From Tunturiibacter empetritectus (GTDB lineage Bacteria > Acidobacteriota > Terriglobia > Terriglobales > Acidobacteriaceae): a DNA stretch of 64,000 bases. The notes beneath the pieces were generated by a model that ran no database searches, was not told the origin of the DNA, and worked only from the letters and a program-made list of their open reading frames with translations. How positions within the stretch are numbered: the stretch's first letter is position 1; each line of letters starts with the position of its first letter. The position numbers and the translations under genes are program-made. The stretch spans positions 666,191 to 730,190 of the forward strand of contig NZ_JACHDZ010000002.1 in assembly GCF_014201375.1 (NCBI RefSeq), in the 5' to 3' direction. This document shows, in pieces, positions 31,151-38,748 of this stretch.

Positions 31151-32859
31151 CCCGCCCGGCTTATCCATTCGCTGCGATTGTCGGCCAGGAACAGATGAAG
31201 ATGGCGCTGCTTCTCGCTGCTGTGGATTGGCGTCTGGGAGTGCTTCTGCGTGGAGACAAGGGCGCGGGGAAGACCACGACGGCGCGAGCGCTCGCCGAGT
31301 TGCTCCCGAAGCCGGGGCGCTTCGTGAATCTCCCCATCGGTATAACGGAGGATCGTCTTTTAGGCGGGATGGATTTAGGCAGTACGTTGAAGGGTGAACC
31401 GGCGCTTCGACCCGGCCTGGTCGCAGAGGCAAACGGTGGCGTTCTTTATATCGACGAGGTCAACCTTTTGCCTGACCATCTTGCCGACGCGCTGTTGGAT
31501 GCAGCTGCGACCGGCGTGAGCACAGTCGAGCGGGAAGGTTTTAGCGCAGTGCAGGAAGCACGATTCGTTTTGATGGGAAGCATGAATCCGGAAGAGGGAT
31601 CGCTGCGGCCACAGTTGCTCGATCGGTTTGCCCTCGTTGCCGATATTACTGCCAGCGGATTGGCGATTGAAAGACGGGAGGTCGTTGAACGGCGCTTGAT
31701 GTATGACGCCGACCCTTCACTTTTCGCGGCTCGGTGGTTGGAGCAGCAGATATATCTTCAGCAGCGGATAGCAGCTGCGAGGGTAATGCTTCGGTCTGTG
31801 CAATGTTCTACCGTTATGTTGGAGCACATCAGTACGATCGTTTGCGAACGTGGAGTCTTGTCGCTGCGTGCGGACCTTGCCATAGCGCGTGCGAGCTGCG
31901 CACAGGCGGCGCTGCTGGGTTGTGAAGCGGTTACGGAGGAACATATCGAGGCGGTGCTGCCGTTCGCCTTGGCTCACCGCATCCCGCATTCACCTCAGAA
32001 GCCGCCTCTTCCACAAACTTCTCCTTCACTAGTGCCCCAAACACCGGCGCAGAGCAGGGAGAGCGAAGAGACTGATGAAATGAACGAGCAGCGCTTTTCT
32101 TCTTTGTCAGTCAGAACACCCGAATTGCATTGGACTGGGAATGGCGGTAGAAGTGGAGCGATGGGTGGGCGCAAAGGGACTGCGCCGGGTCCGGTTGTCA
32201 GAAGCAGAAAGAATGAGAGCCCCACAGAACTGGATTCTCGCTCTTCCGTGCTGGAAGCTGTTGCTCGAACTGGTCGACCGAGTCCGCGTCTTGAGGATCT
32301 ATATGAGAAGGTGCGTGAGCCGCTGGTGGGAACGCGGTTTTTGTTTGTTGTGGATTCAAGCGGATCGCATGCCGCGCGCGAACGGATGAGAGTGGTCAAG
32401 GGAGCGGTGGCCGGATTGATTGAACGTTCCCTGCGTCGTCGTGACGAGGTAGCCGTGATTGTATTTCGCGGAGAATCTGCCGAGATTCTAGTTGATCCTA
32501 CAAGCGACGTCGCGGCGGTGCTGGCTGCTTTGGAGTATCTGCCGACAGGCGGGCGTACCCCTCTGGCGCATGCCCTTGAACTGGCGAATGGGCTTGTGAC
32601 TCCCGAGACGCTGTTATTGCTTGTCACCGACGGACGGGCCAATGTTCCTTATTGCAGCAACGACGCCTGGTATGACGCGTTGCAGGCGGCGGCTAAGATT
32701 CAATGTCCCGGTTTGGTTGTCGACACCGAGTCGAGCAACCATGCATTCGGTAAGGCGAAAGAACTTGCCGACGCTATGCGCGTGGAGTGCATTAGCCTGT
32801 CGGAGTTTGAAGCAGGATATGATTTTGCCGTTCTGCTCAAAAGCAGCGTCGATCGATAA
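31147..32859 (+). CDS. Chelatase AAA+ and von Willebrand subunits fused (ChlI-ChlD)
   Basis: 570 aa. Residues 1-270 are the ChlI AAA+ ATPase: Walker A GDKGAGKTT at about 36-44, LYIDEVNLLPDHLAD as Walker B, and MNPEEGSLRPQLLDRF as sensor 1. An acidic/Pro-rich linker covers about 280-380. The C-terminal von Willebrand A domain has the MIDAS motif FVVDSSGSHAARER near residue 400 and the TDGRANVPY strand. It should power metal insertion by the CobN subunit encoded just upstream, standing in for CobS and CobT. Co-transcribed and translationally coupled with it under the B12 riboswitch. Confidence 0.92.
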   Translation: MTRPAYPFAAIVGQEQMKMALLLAAVDWRLGVLLRGDKGAGKTTTARALAELLPKPGRFVNLPIGITEDRLLGGMDLGSTLKGEPALRPGLVAEANGGVLYIDEVNLLPDHLADALLDAAATGVSTVEREGFSAVQEARFVLMGSMNPEEGSLRPQLLDRFALVADITASGLAIERREVVERRLMYDADPSLFAARWLEQQIYLQQRIAAARVMLRSVQCSTVMLEHISTIVCERGVLSLRADLAIARASCAQAALLGCEAVTEEHIEAVLPFALAHRIPHSPQKPPLPQTSPSLVPQTPAQSRESEETDEMNEQRFSSLSVRTPELHWTGNGGRSGAMGGRKGTAPGPVVRSRKNESPTELDSRSSVLEAVARTGRPSPRLEDLYEKVREPLVGTRFLFVVDSSGSHAARERMRVVKGAVAGLIERSLRRRDEVAVIVFRGESAEILVDPTSDVAAVLAALEYLPTGGRTPLAHALELANGLVTPETLLLLVTDGRANVPYCSNDAWYDALQAAAKIQCPGLVVDTESSNHAFGKAKELADAMRVECISLSEFEAGYDFAVLLKSSVDR

Positions 32860-32882
32860 CGTTTAGCGACTTTTTGAAGATG

Positions 32883-32923
32883 AGGGGACAGGGCGGCTCG
32901 GTGCGAGCTCGCCATATCCCCTT
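32883..32923. terminator. Imperfect hairpin between convergent genes
   Basis: AGGGGA ... TCCCCT forms the base and GGCGGCTCG / CGAGCTCGCC the upper stem, with a short loop. It sits between the ends of the chelatase and reductase genes. No long U-run on either side. Confidence 0.4.
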
Positions 32924-32944
32924 GGTATCCTGCGTCGTGCGGTT

Positions 32945-34117
32945 CTAGTAGACGTCTCGCTGGTAGCGCTTTTGTTTTTTCATGGTGGCCAGGTACTCGG
33001 CGGCGTGATCGAGGGTGCCGTTTGAGCCGCGGGCGATGACGTCGAGGAGCGCTGTCTCTACGTCCTTGGCCATGCGGGTGGCGTCGCCGCAGACGTAGAA
33101 GTAGGCTCCCCGCTCCAACCACTCGTAGAGCTCTTTGCAGCGCTCCTGCATGCGGTCCTGAACGTAGACCTTGCGGGCCTGGTCGCGGGAGAAGGCGGTG
33201 TCGAGGCGGGTAAGGACGCCGTCCTTGTGCATGGCCAGGAACTGATCTTTGTAGAGAAAATCCATGGCTTCGCGTTGTTCGCCGAAGAAGAGCCAGTTGT
33301 CGCCCTTCTGGCCGGTGGCCTGGCGCTCTTCGAGGAAGGCACGGAAGGGAGCGATGCCAGTGCCGGGGCCGATCATGATGACTGGTTTGGAGGTGTCATC
33401 GGGGAGGCGGAAGTTGTTGTTGGAGTGGAGGAAGATCGGCATCATGGTGCCTTCGCCGGCGCGGTCGCCGAGGTGTCCGGAGGCCACCCCCTGGCGGTCG
33501 CGGCCGTGGGACTCGTAACGGACTACGCGGACCGTGGTCTGGACGTTGTCCTTGTGCATGGCCTGGCTGGAGGCGATGGAGTACATGCGCGGGGTGAGGC
33601 GCTGGAGGATGTTGAAGAGCTGCTGTGGGTCGGTGACTACCTTGGGGAAGTTGGTGGCGAGGTCGACGAACTCGCGTCCCCAGCAGTACTCCTCGGCGCG
33701 GGCCTTGTTTTCGGGGCCGACGAGGCATTTGAGGCCTTCGACGGTGGGGGCTAGCTTAGCGTACTGGCCTACGGAGCCGCGGGCCAGCTTGCCGATGCCG
33801 AGGCGGGTGCGGAGGGCCTCTTCGAGGCTGATTTCTACCTTGTAGTGGTCGAGGACGCGTTCGCGGCCGGTGAAGTGGAGGGCTTCGAGGACCTCGGCTA
33901 CGGCGATGGCGCGGTTTTCCGGGATGATTCCTACGGCGTCGCCTGGGGTGTAGGTCATGCCCTCTTCGAGGGTGAGCTCTACGTGGCGGGTCTCCTTCTC
34001 CGAGCCTTCGCCGGTGAGGAGGCGGTTGTAGGTCACGGTGGAGAGGAAGGGGTTGTTGCGGGTGTATTTGGACGCGTGTCCAGTTGCTTGCTGTTCTTGA
34101 GCTTCCACTTCGGTCAT
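32945..34117 (-). CDS. CysJ-like NADPH flavoprotein reductase without flavodoxin domain
   Basis: 390 aa. FAD-binding and NADP-binding modules of the cytochrome P450 reductase/sulfite reductase flavoprotein family: TYTPGDAVGIIPEN, RMYSIASS (FAD-binding R-x-Y-S), GPGTGIAPFRAFLEER (NADP loop), NWLFFGEQ, VYVCGDA-like YFYVCGDATRMAKDVE, ending in the C-terminal aromatic Tyr. The N-terminal FMN domain of true CysJ is absent, so it must pass electrons to a separate flavodoxin, ferredoxin or hemoprotein. I start it at 34117 (MTEVEAQ), 6 nt after a TACCAT box; upstream open frame is repeat sequence. Confidence 0.9.
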   Translation of the reverse strand: MTEVEAQEQQATGHASKYTRNNPFLSTVTYNRLLTGEGSEKETRHVELTLEEGMTYTPGDAVGIIPENRAIAVAEVLEALHFTGRERVLDHYKVEISLEEALRTRLGIGKLARGSVGQYAKLAPTVEGLKCLVGPENKARAEEYCWGREFVDLATNFPKVVTDPQQLFNILQRLTPRMYSIASSQAMHKDNVQTTVRVVRYESHGRDRQGVASGHLGDRAGEGTMMPIFLHSNNNFRLPDDTSKPVIMIGPGTGIAPFRAFLEERQATGQKGDNWLFFGEQREAMDFLYKDQFLAMHKDGVLTRLDTAFSRDQARKVYVQDRMQERCKELYEWLERGAYFYVCGDATRMAKDVETALLDVIARGSNGTLDHAAEYLATMKKQKRYQRDVY

Positions 34118-34123
34118 TTTTCT

Positions 34124-34129
34124 ATGGTA
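34124..34129 (-). promoter_or_regulatory. TACCAT -10 box of the CysJ-like gene (probable leaderless start)
   Basis: Minus strand TACCAT, 6 nt (AGAAAA), then ATG. No ribosome binding site. Confidence 0.45.
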
Positions 34130-34159
34130 AAACGCATCGGGGCAAAATGCTTGCAGGGA

Positions 34160-34505
34160 CGTGTTCTTTTGCGGTCTTTTCGTGGTATTTCGCTGGTGCG
34201 TTTTGGTGATTTCGTGGTGTGTTGCTGCCTCTTGTCTTACGGTGTTTCTGAATCGAGTCTCTTGCAGACCCTCCCCCCTCCCCCCTTGGGGGTATTTTGC
34301 CGGGATGTCTTTTACTCCCATAGGTTTGCGGCTGGGTAGTGTCTGTAAACCTTTGATTGCAAACGGTTTGCTTGCAAAATACTTGCAATGAATGAGTTAT
34401 GGCTCCTTTGAGTTGTCGCCCCTTGTTTTGCTTTGAATGAAAAACTGCAAGGAGCCTTAAGCGCCTTGCAGTTTTTCCTGCTGGTACAAGTATATCGGAT
34501 TGGGT
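34160..34505. repeat. Composite intergenic repeat filling a 508-bp gene-free stretch
   Basis: Read on the minus strand it carries ATCCGATATACTTG (34500-34487), GCAAGTATTTTGCA (34386-34373), GCAAAATACCCCC followed by G-runs (34300-34270) and CACCACGAA (34219-34211). The same modules occur at 14640-14880 and partly at 21259-21485. No gene is visible between 34118 and 34625. Confidence 0.55.
34440..34476. terminator. Perfect 13-bp hairpin, bidirectional terminator candidate
   Basis: AAAAACTGCAAGG, 11-nt loop, CCTTGCAGTTTTT. The A-run and T-run at the base give a U-tract in either direction, as in bidirectional intrinsic terminators. It lies about 150 bp beyond the end of the SnoaL-like gene on the minus strand. 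Confidence 0.65.
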
Positions 34506-34625
34506 GGGGGTAATGCGTCACGCGAATCACCTTGTCTGGCGCGGGGATTTGCTAGTTGGGGGCTTGACAGGTTTTTCGCTGTGTCGAGTTTTTCTGATTC
34601 GGACGTTCGGTTGGTCGGGGCTGAG

Positions 34626-34985
34626 CTAGGCCTTGAAGAAGCCGGCCAGATGGGTGAGGCGCCCTTCCTCATTGAAATGAGCGTGGGTATGACCGCTGCT
34701 GAACTCGGAGCCGTCTTTGTTGTACATCGTCCACTCCGATAAGAGCTGGCCGTGGTGGGCAAGAAGCTCGTTGCTCTTGAAGTATCGTCCTGGGTTTTTC
34801 TTTTGGAATTGCGCGACGTGCTTAAGCAGATTGGCTAAGCCCTGGCCCTCCGCCATGGGGGTGGAGAACACAACGTCGTCGCTTACGCTCTGCCTGATGA
34901 GGCGTTCCTGCTCCATTGGTGCGATGTCCGGAGCGTAGGCGGTCTGGTAGGAGTTCATAAGCTGTTTCAGGGAGTCGATGGTCAT
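34626..34985 (-). CDS. SnoaL/NTF2-like protein
   Basis: 119 aa, small alpha+beta barrel of the NTF2/SnoaL kind. MTIDSLKQLMNSYQTAYAPD opens the helical part, and WTMYNKDGSEFSSGHTHAHF and GRLTHLAGFF are typical barrel strands. The frame is open far upstream, but the start at 34985 has AAGGAA and matches family N-termini. Divergent from the AraC regulator 145 bp away, so it may be the regulator's target. Specific activity unknown. Confidence 0.78.
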   Translation of the reverse strand: MTIDSLKQLMNSYQTAYAPDIAPMEQERLIRQSVSDDVVFSTPMAEGQGLANLLKHVAQFQKKNPGRYFKSNELLAHHGQLLSEWTMYNKDGSEFSSGHTHAHFNEEGRLTHLAGFFKA

Positions 34986-35130
34986 AGGTGATTCCTTTCC
35001 TGCTGGCTCGTGCTGAGATTTTGTGTTGAAAGGCTCGGTTTGTCGCTTCCACCTTCTCCAAGATAGGTCGAAGTTTGTGCACGGTCGATAATCTAAACGC
35101 CGAAAGTGTTTACCTTCCGTCCAATATCGT

Positions 35131-36078
35131 ATGGACCCGTTTCTTGATCTCATCCATCTGCTTCGGCCGCAGGCTACGCTCTGGGGACGGACTGACGGGG
35201 TTGGCCGATGGGGCGTGTCGTTTCGCAAGCGGGACGACCTGCTTTTTTGCTGGGTTCAACAGGGTGAGTGCCAGCTGATACGCCCGCTGGGGGCGCCGGT
35301 GCACCTTGCGCCCGATGACTTCGTTCTGATTCGTACCTCGATGCCGTTCACGCTTACGACGGATCCTGCCGTGGAGCCTGAAGACAGCGAGACGTTGGTC
35401 GCGGCGACCATGGATACGGACCTAAAGCTTGGGGAGGGTACGGACTCTCCCGTGATCCTGCGTGGGGGCAGGTTTGTGTTCGATACCGCGAATGAAGGTC
35501 TGTTGACGGGCCTGCTTCCTTCGCTGGTTCACATCGCGGCTGGGGACACGTCCTCGTGGCGTGTGCGCTCTCTGTTGAAGATGAATGAGGCGGAGTATCT
35601 GCAGCCGGGGCCGGGAAGCGAGTTCGTCATCGCGCGGCTGATGGAGCTGATCCTGGTGGAGATCCTTCGGAGTGAGGCGTTGCGGGCGAATCCGGAGCAG
35701 GGCCCGGAACAGAGTCAGGAGCATACCGGGCTGCTCGCCGGCCTTACCGATCCGGTGACGGCGCGTGCGCTTGCGGCGATGCACAGAGAGGTGGCGCATG
35801 GCTGGACTGTTGCTGGTCTGGCACGGCTCTGTGGTGTCTCGCGGTCCAGCTTTGCTGTGCGATTTCGCAGGATCGTGGGGAGGGGGCCGATCGAGTATCT
35901 GCTGGACTGGAGGATGGCCCTGGCGAAGGATGAGCTACGGGGTGGAACGCGGAGCATCGGCGAGGTCGCCCTGATGGTTGGCTTCCAGTCTTCGAGCGCG
36001 TTCAGTACGGCGTTCACCCGAGCTGTTGGGTGTTCGCCGAAGCGCTTTGCGGCTTCTGCCTTGGCGCTGACGCGCTAG
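35131..36078 (+). CDS. AraC family transcriptional regulator with cupin-type sensor
   Basis: 315 aa. The N-terminal ~190 residues form a cupin-like sensor (LLFCWVQQGECQLIRPLGAP). The C-terminal two helix-turn-helix units are visible as WTVAGLARLCGVSRSSFAVR and RSIGEVALMVGFQSSSAFST, ending CSPKRF. This layout matches the cupin-6 AraC group that often controls small oxidoreductase or NTF2-like genes. The divergent SnoaL-like gene is the likely target. Its 3' end overlaps the convergent TetR gene by 4 bp. Confidence 0.88.
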   Translation: MDPFLDLIHLLRPQATLWGRTDGVGRWGVSFRKRDDLLFCWVQQGECQLIRPLGAPVHLAPDDFVLIRTSMPFTLTTDPAVEPEDSETLVAATMDTDLKLGEGTDSPVILRGGRFVFDTANEGLLTGLLPSLVHIAAGDTSSWRVRSLLKMNEAEYLQPGPGSEFVIARLMELILVEILRSEALRANPEQGPEQSQEHTGLLAGLTDPVTARALAAMHREVAHGWTVAGLARLCGVSRSSFAVRFRRIVGRGPIEYLLDWRMALAKDELRGGTRSIGEVALMVGFQSSSAFSTAFTRAVGCSPKRFAASALALTR

Positions 36079-36731
36079 GTGTGGGCGGGGTGGGGTGGTT
36101 CGATGAGGGCGAGGACTGGGTGGACCAGGGTGAGGATGGTGTCTGCGATCTCGCTGGAAGGGGGGCGGTTGGGGGTTTGGGCCCACTCTTTGGCGGCGCC
36201 GTAGATGGCCCATGCGGTTGTGGTGGCGATCATCTGGGGGGAGGTGGGTGCGGCGGAGGGGTGTTTTTCGAGGCCGTCGAGGAGCATGCGGCGGACGACG
36301 GCGATGATGGCGGACTCCATGTGGGGCTCCATCTGTCCAGGGCGGTCGGAACAGAGGAGCTGGGCCGAGGCGATGAAGTCGCAGACGCCTAGGACGATGG
36401 CGCGCAGGGCGGAGGTGCAGGTGTCGTTGAAGGTGACTCCGCGTTCGGAGAGCAGCTCGTTGAAGCGGGTGCCGACGGTGCACTCGAGCAGGGCGAACTT
36501 GTCCGGGTAGTGGTCGTAGAAGGTAGCGCGGTTGATGGTGGCGGCTTCGGCGATGTCCTGCACGGAGAGGCTGTCAAACTGCTTTTCTTTCATGAGGTTG
36601 ACGAGGGCCTGCTGGAGGAGTTTGCGGGTGCGGAGGATGCGTGGGTCAGTGGTTCGTTCGGGGGTCCGCTCGGGTATCAACTCGGGGATTGGATCTGGCA
36701 TCTTGTCGAGTTTTGTTGGCGAGCTGGACAT
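36075..36731 (-). CDS. TetR family transcriptional repressor
   Basis: 218 aa. Helix-turn-helix at about residues 50-95: FDSLSVQDIAEAATINRATF then YDHYPDKFALL. A Pro/Glu-rich N-terminal tail precedes it, so the ATG at 36701 (MPDPIPEL) is an alternative start. The C-terminal part is an all-helical ligand domain. Divergent from the azoreductase with a palindrome in the shared spacer; repression of azoR and doxX is the natural reading. The coding strand is strongly C-rich because the whole region is G-rich on the + strand. Confidence 0.88.
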   Translation of the reverse strand: MSSSPTKLDKMPDPIPELIPERTPERTTDPRILRTRKLLQQALVNLMKEKQFDSLSVQDIAEAATINRATFYDHYPDKFALLECTVGTRFNELLSERGVTFNDTCTSALRAIVLGVCDFIASAQLLCSDRPGQMEPHMESAIIAVVRRMLLDGLEKHPSAAPTSPQMIATTTAWAIYGAAKEWAQTPNRPPSSEIADTILTLVHPVLALIEPPHPAHT

Positions 36732-36810
36732 TTTTCTTTTACCGGCTGGCTCTATTTTCCTTTAGCTGCTTGCTTAATCTTACTCGAATTTGACGACGCT
36801 GCTTGCTTAA

Positions 36811-36824
36811 ACGACATTTGTCGT
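36811..36824. promoter_or_regulatory. Palindromic operator candidate for the TetR regulator
   Basis: ACGACATTTGTCGT, a near-perfect 14-bp palindrome with 6-bp half-sites, lies in the 151-bp tetR-azoR spacer. A related half-site ATGTCGT occurs at 36861-36867, just before the ribosome binding site. Confidence 0.5.
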
Positions 36825-36882
36825 GTTTTTATGAATCGACACAAGTTGTTTAAGCGTCAGATGTCGTATAGGAGATTTTGTC

Positions 36883-37512
36883 ATGCCCACTTTACTTGTA
36901 GTGAATTCCAGCCCCTTCCATGAGACCTCGGTCTCCCGTCACCTGTCTGAGGAGTTCGTTCAGAACTGGAAGCAGGCGAACGCGAACGGAAGAGTGATTA
37001 CCCGCGACCTGACCTCGAGTGATCTAAAGACGGTCGATGCGGCCTGGGTTGGGGCTTCGTACACGCCCAAGGATGCTCGCACGGCGGAGCAGAAGCAGAC
37101 GCTTGAGGTGTCGGACACGCTGCTCGGCGAACTGCGGGCGGCGGATGAGTATGTCTTTGGCGTTCCGATGCATAACTTCGGGGTTCCTTCGGTGCTGAAG
37201 TTGTGGATCGACCAGATTGCCCGTGTGGGCGAGACGTTTTCGTATGGGGACGGAGGGCCGAAGGGTCTGCTGCAGGGGAAGAAGGCTACGTTCCTGATTG
37301 CCTCCGGTGGGGCCTATGACGCTGGGACGGTGATGGCTTCGTACAACCACGTTGAGCCTTACCTGCGGTCGGTGTTTGGCTTTATCGGGGTGACGGATCA
37401 AAAGTTCCTGTCGGCCGGCGGCGCTTCTGCGCTGATGTCTGGGCAGGCGGATCGGGCGACGTTCCTAAAGCCGCATGTTGAGGCGATCCGTTCGCAGTTT
37501 GTGGCGGCTTAA
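36883..37512 (+). CDS. azoR: FMN-dependent NADH azoreductase
   Basis: 209 aa flavodoxin-fold enzyme. N-terminal FMN phosphate loop LLVVNSSPFHETSVSRHLS, then FGVPMHNFGVPSVLKLWIDQ and the FLIASGGAYDAGTVM segment around the flavin. Such enzymes reduce quinones and azo dyes by two-electron steps using NADH. GGAG lies 8 nt before the ATG. First of an apparent two-gene unit with doxX, 54 bp apart. The divergent TetR regulator makes induction by a quinone-like or electrophilic compound likely. Confidence 0.92.
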   Translation: MPTLLVVNSSPFHETSVSRHLSEEFVQNWKQANANGRVITRDLTSSDLKTVDAAWVGASYTPKDARTAEQKQTLEVSDTLLGELRAADEYVFGVPMHNFGVPSVLKLWIDQIARVGETFSYGDGGPKGLLQGKKATFLIASGGAYDAGTVMASYNHVEPYLRSVFGFIGVTDQKFLSAGGASALMSGQADRATFLKPHVEAIRSQFVAA

Positions 37513-37566
37513 TCGCTTGGCTGGTTGTCGCTGGACTTAGTTGATCTCCAAGGAGGAGGTATTGGT

Positions 37567-37956
37567 ATGAAGATCGCATCGCTAGTTGCCAGGTATCTGC
37601 TTGGCTTTATCTTTCTTGTCTTCGGATTGAACGGCTTTCTGCACTTCATTCCGACGCCTCCTCCTCCGGGAGTCGCTGGGGATTTCATGATTGCGTTGTT
37701 TGAGTCGCATTACCTGGTGATCATATTTTTGCTGCAGTTGATTCCTGCGGTGTTGCTGCTGGCGAATCGATTTGTGCCGCTGGCTCTGACGCTGCTTGCG
37801 CCGGTGATTGTGAATATTATTTGCTTCCATGCGCTGATGGCTCCGGCAGGGTTGCCGATGGCTTTGTTTGTGACGGCGCTGTGGGGGCTGGTGGCTTATG
37901 GGGTGCGGTCGGCGTTTGCGGGGTTGCTGCAGGTGCGGGTGTCGGAGACGGTCTGA
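37567..37956 (+). CDS. DoxX family membrane protein
   Basis: 129 aa, four hydrophobic segments. MKIASLVARYLLGFIFLVFG, the NGFLHF motif and the FLLQLIPAVLLLANRFVPLA stretch are typical of DoxX. Start chosen at 37567 with AAGGAGGAGG just upstream; an upstream TTG frame adds 14 unlikely residues. DoxX proteins accompany quinone- or thiol-redox enzymes, in line with azoR next to it. Confidence 0.87.
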   Translation: MKIASLVARYLLGFIFLVFGLNGFLHFIPTPPPPGVAGDFMIALFESHYLVIIFLLQLIPAVLLLANRFVPLALTLLAPVIVNIICFHALMAPAGLPMALFVTALWGLVAYGVRSAFAGLLQVRVSETV

Positions 37957-37987
37957 AGAGCGGATAAGATCTGAAGGCTTTCTGTGT

Positions 37988-38014
37988 GCTCCGGACGGTG
38001 ATACTGTCCGGAGC
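37988..38014. terminator. 9-bp perfect hairpin between convergent genes
   Basis: GCTCCGGAC, loop GGTGATACT, GTCCGGAGC. It lies between the doxX stop and the end of the minus-strand DUF6526 gene, and probably separates the two transcripts. Confidence 0.5.
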
Positions 38015-38047
38015 CTTCGTTCGCCAGGCGAGGATTGCAGTTCGAGA

Positions 38048-38488
38048 CTAGATGCGGTGGTTGTCGGGTCGCCAGTTGACGATGGCCTCCTTGATGGCCT
38101 TGGGCTCCATGTTTTTGGTGAGGGCGCGGTGGGCGAGGTCTGGGAGCTCGGCGTCGGAGGCGAAGCGGAGGGCGATGAGCTGGGGGACGGTGAGCTCGTC
38201 GATGTGGGCGCGGTCTGCGGGGGGGAGAAGTGCCTGGAGGCGAAGACGCTCCTCGAGGCGGATGATGCGGTCCTGGGCTTTGAGGGCGGAGTCACGGGAT
38301 GCGCCGGCTATCAGGAAGAAGACGATGGACATGACGATCCACCAGAGATTGGTGTGCTGGTAGGCGGGCCATCGGTGGATGGTGATGTAGATCGAGAAGA
38401 CGAGGTTGAGCAGGAGCAGGGGAAGGATGATGAAGTGAAAGAGTGGGAAGAAGCGGGCGTGGTTTTTGAAGTTCTGTGCGGCGGGCAT
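38048..38488 (-). CDS. Two-helix membrane protein, DUF6526-like
   Basis: 146 aa. MPAAQNFKNHARFFPLFHF leads into a first membrane segment (IILPLLLLNLVFSIYI). A second segment (LWWIVMSIVFFLIAGASRDS) is followed by a cytoplasmic helical tail (QDRIIRLEERLRLQALL) with LTVPQLIALRFASDAELP. I assign it to DUF6526 from memory of the N-terminal pattern, so family is tentative; function unknown. Start at 38488 has AGAGGGA upstream; the longer frame runs into a repeat element. Confidence 0.75.
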   Translation of the reverse strand: MPAAQNFKNHARFFPLFHFIILPLLLLNLVFSIYITIHRWPAYQHTNLWWIVMSIVFFLIAGASRDSALKAQDRIIRLEERLRLQALLPPADRAHIDELTVPQLIALRFASDAELPDLAHRALTKNMEPKAIKEAIVNWRPDNHRI

Positions 38489-38553
38489 ACGGCGTCCCTC
38501 TTTGCGTGAAATGATGGCGGGGTCAGCATAGCACTCCCTCGTGCTTGGAGATG

Positions 38554-38725
38554 CCGTCCTGCCGGACGGGTCTCCTCCGCGGAGCGCGTCACTTCGTGAC
38601 GGGTATACCCCTTCGGTTGGCGCTCCCGCTGGTCGCGAGCCATATTCCTTCCCGACCAACGGAGGATCTGCGGCGTTCGTTCCGCTGTCCCCGGTTCGCC
38701 GCGGTCACTTCGTGACTTGTAGACC
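38554..38725. repeat. Incomplete copy of the ~197-bp palindromic element
   Basis: Left arm (CCGTCCTGCCGGACGGG ... GTCACTTCGTGAC) and core (CGGTTGGCGCTCCCGCTGGT, then CCGACCAACGGAGGATC) match the full elements. The right end is replaced by a second GGTCACTTCGTGACTTGTAG, i.e. left-arm-like sequence. It lies between divergent genes and reaches to within 12 bp of the nfo -10 box. Confidence 0.75.
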
Positions 38726-38736
38726 TTGTGATGCGG

Positions 38737-38742
38737 TAGCCT
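38737..38742 (+). promoter_or_regulatory. TAGCCT -10 box of nfo (probable leaderless start)
   Basis: TAGCCT, 6 nt (TGGGGG), then ATG at 38749. The G-run is not a usable ribosome binding site because it abuts the start codon. Confidence 0.4.
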
Positions 38743-38748
38743 TGGGGG

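Noticed and set aside
38489..38659. N-terminal extension of the DUF6526-like protein
   Set aside because: The extra 57 codons are encoded by the palindromic element and its flank, and a good ribosome binding site supports the inner ATG.
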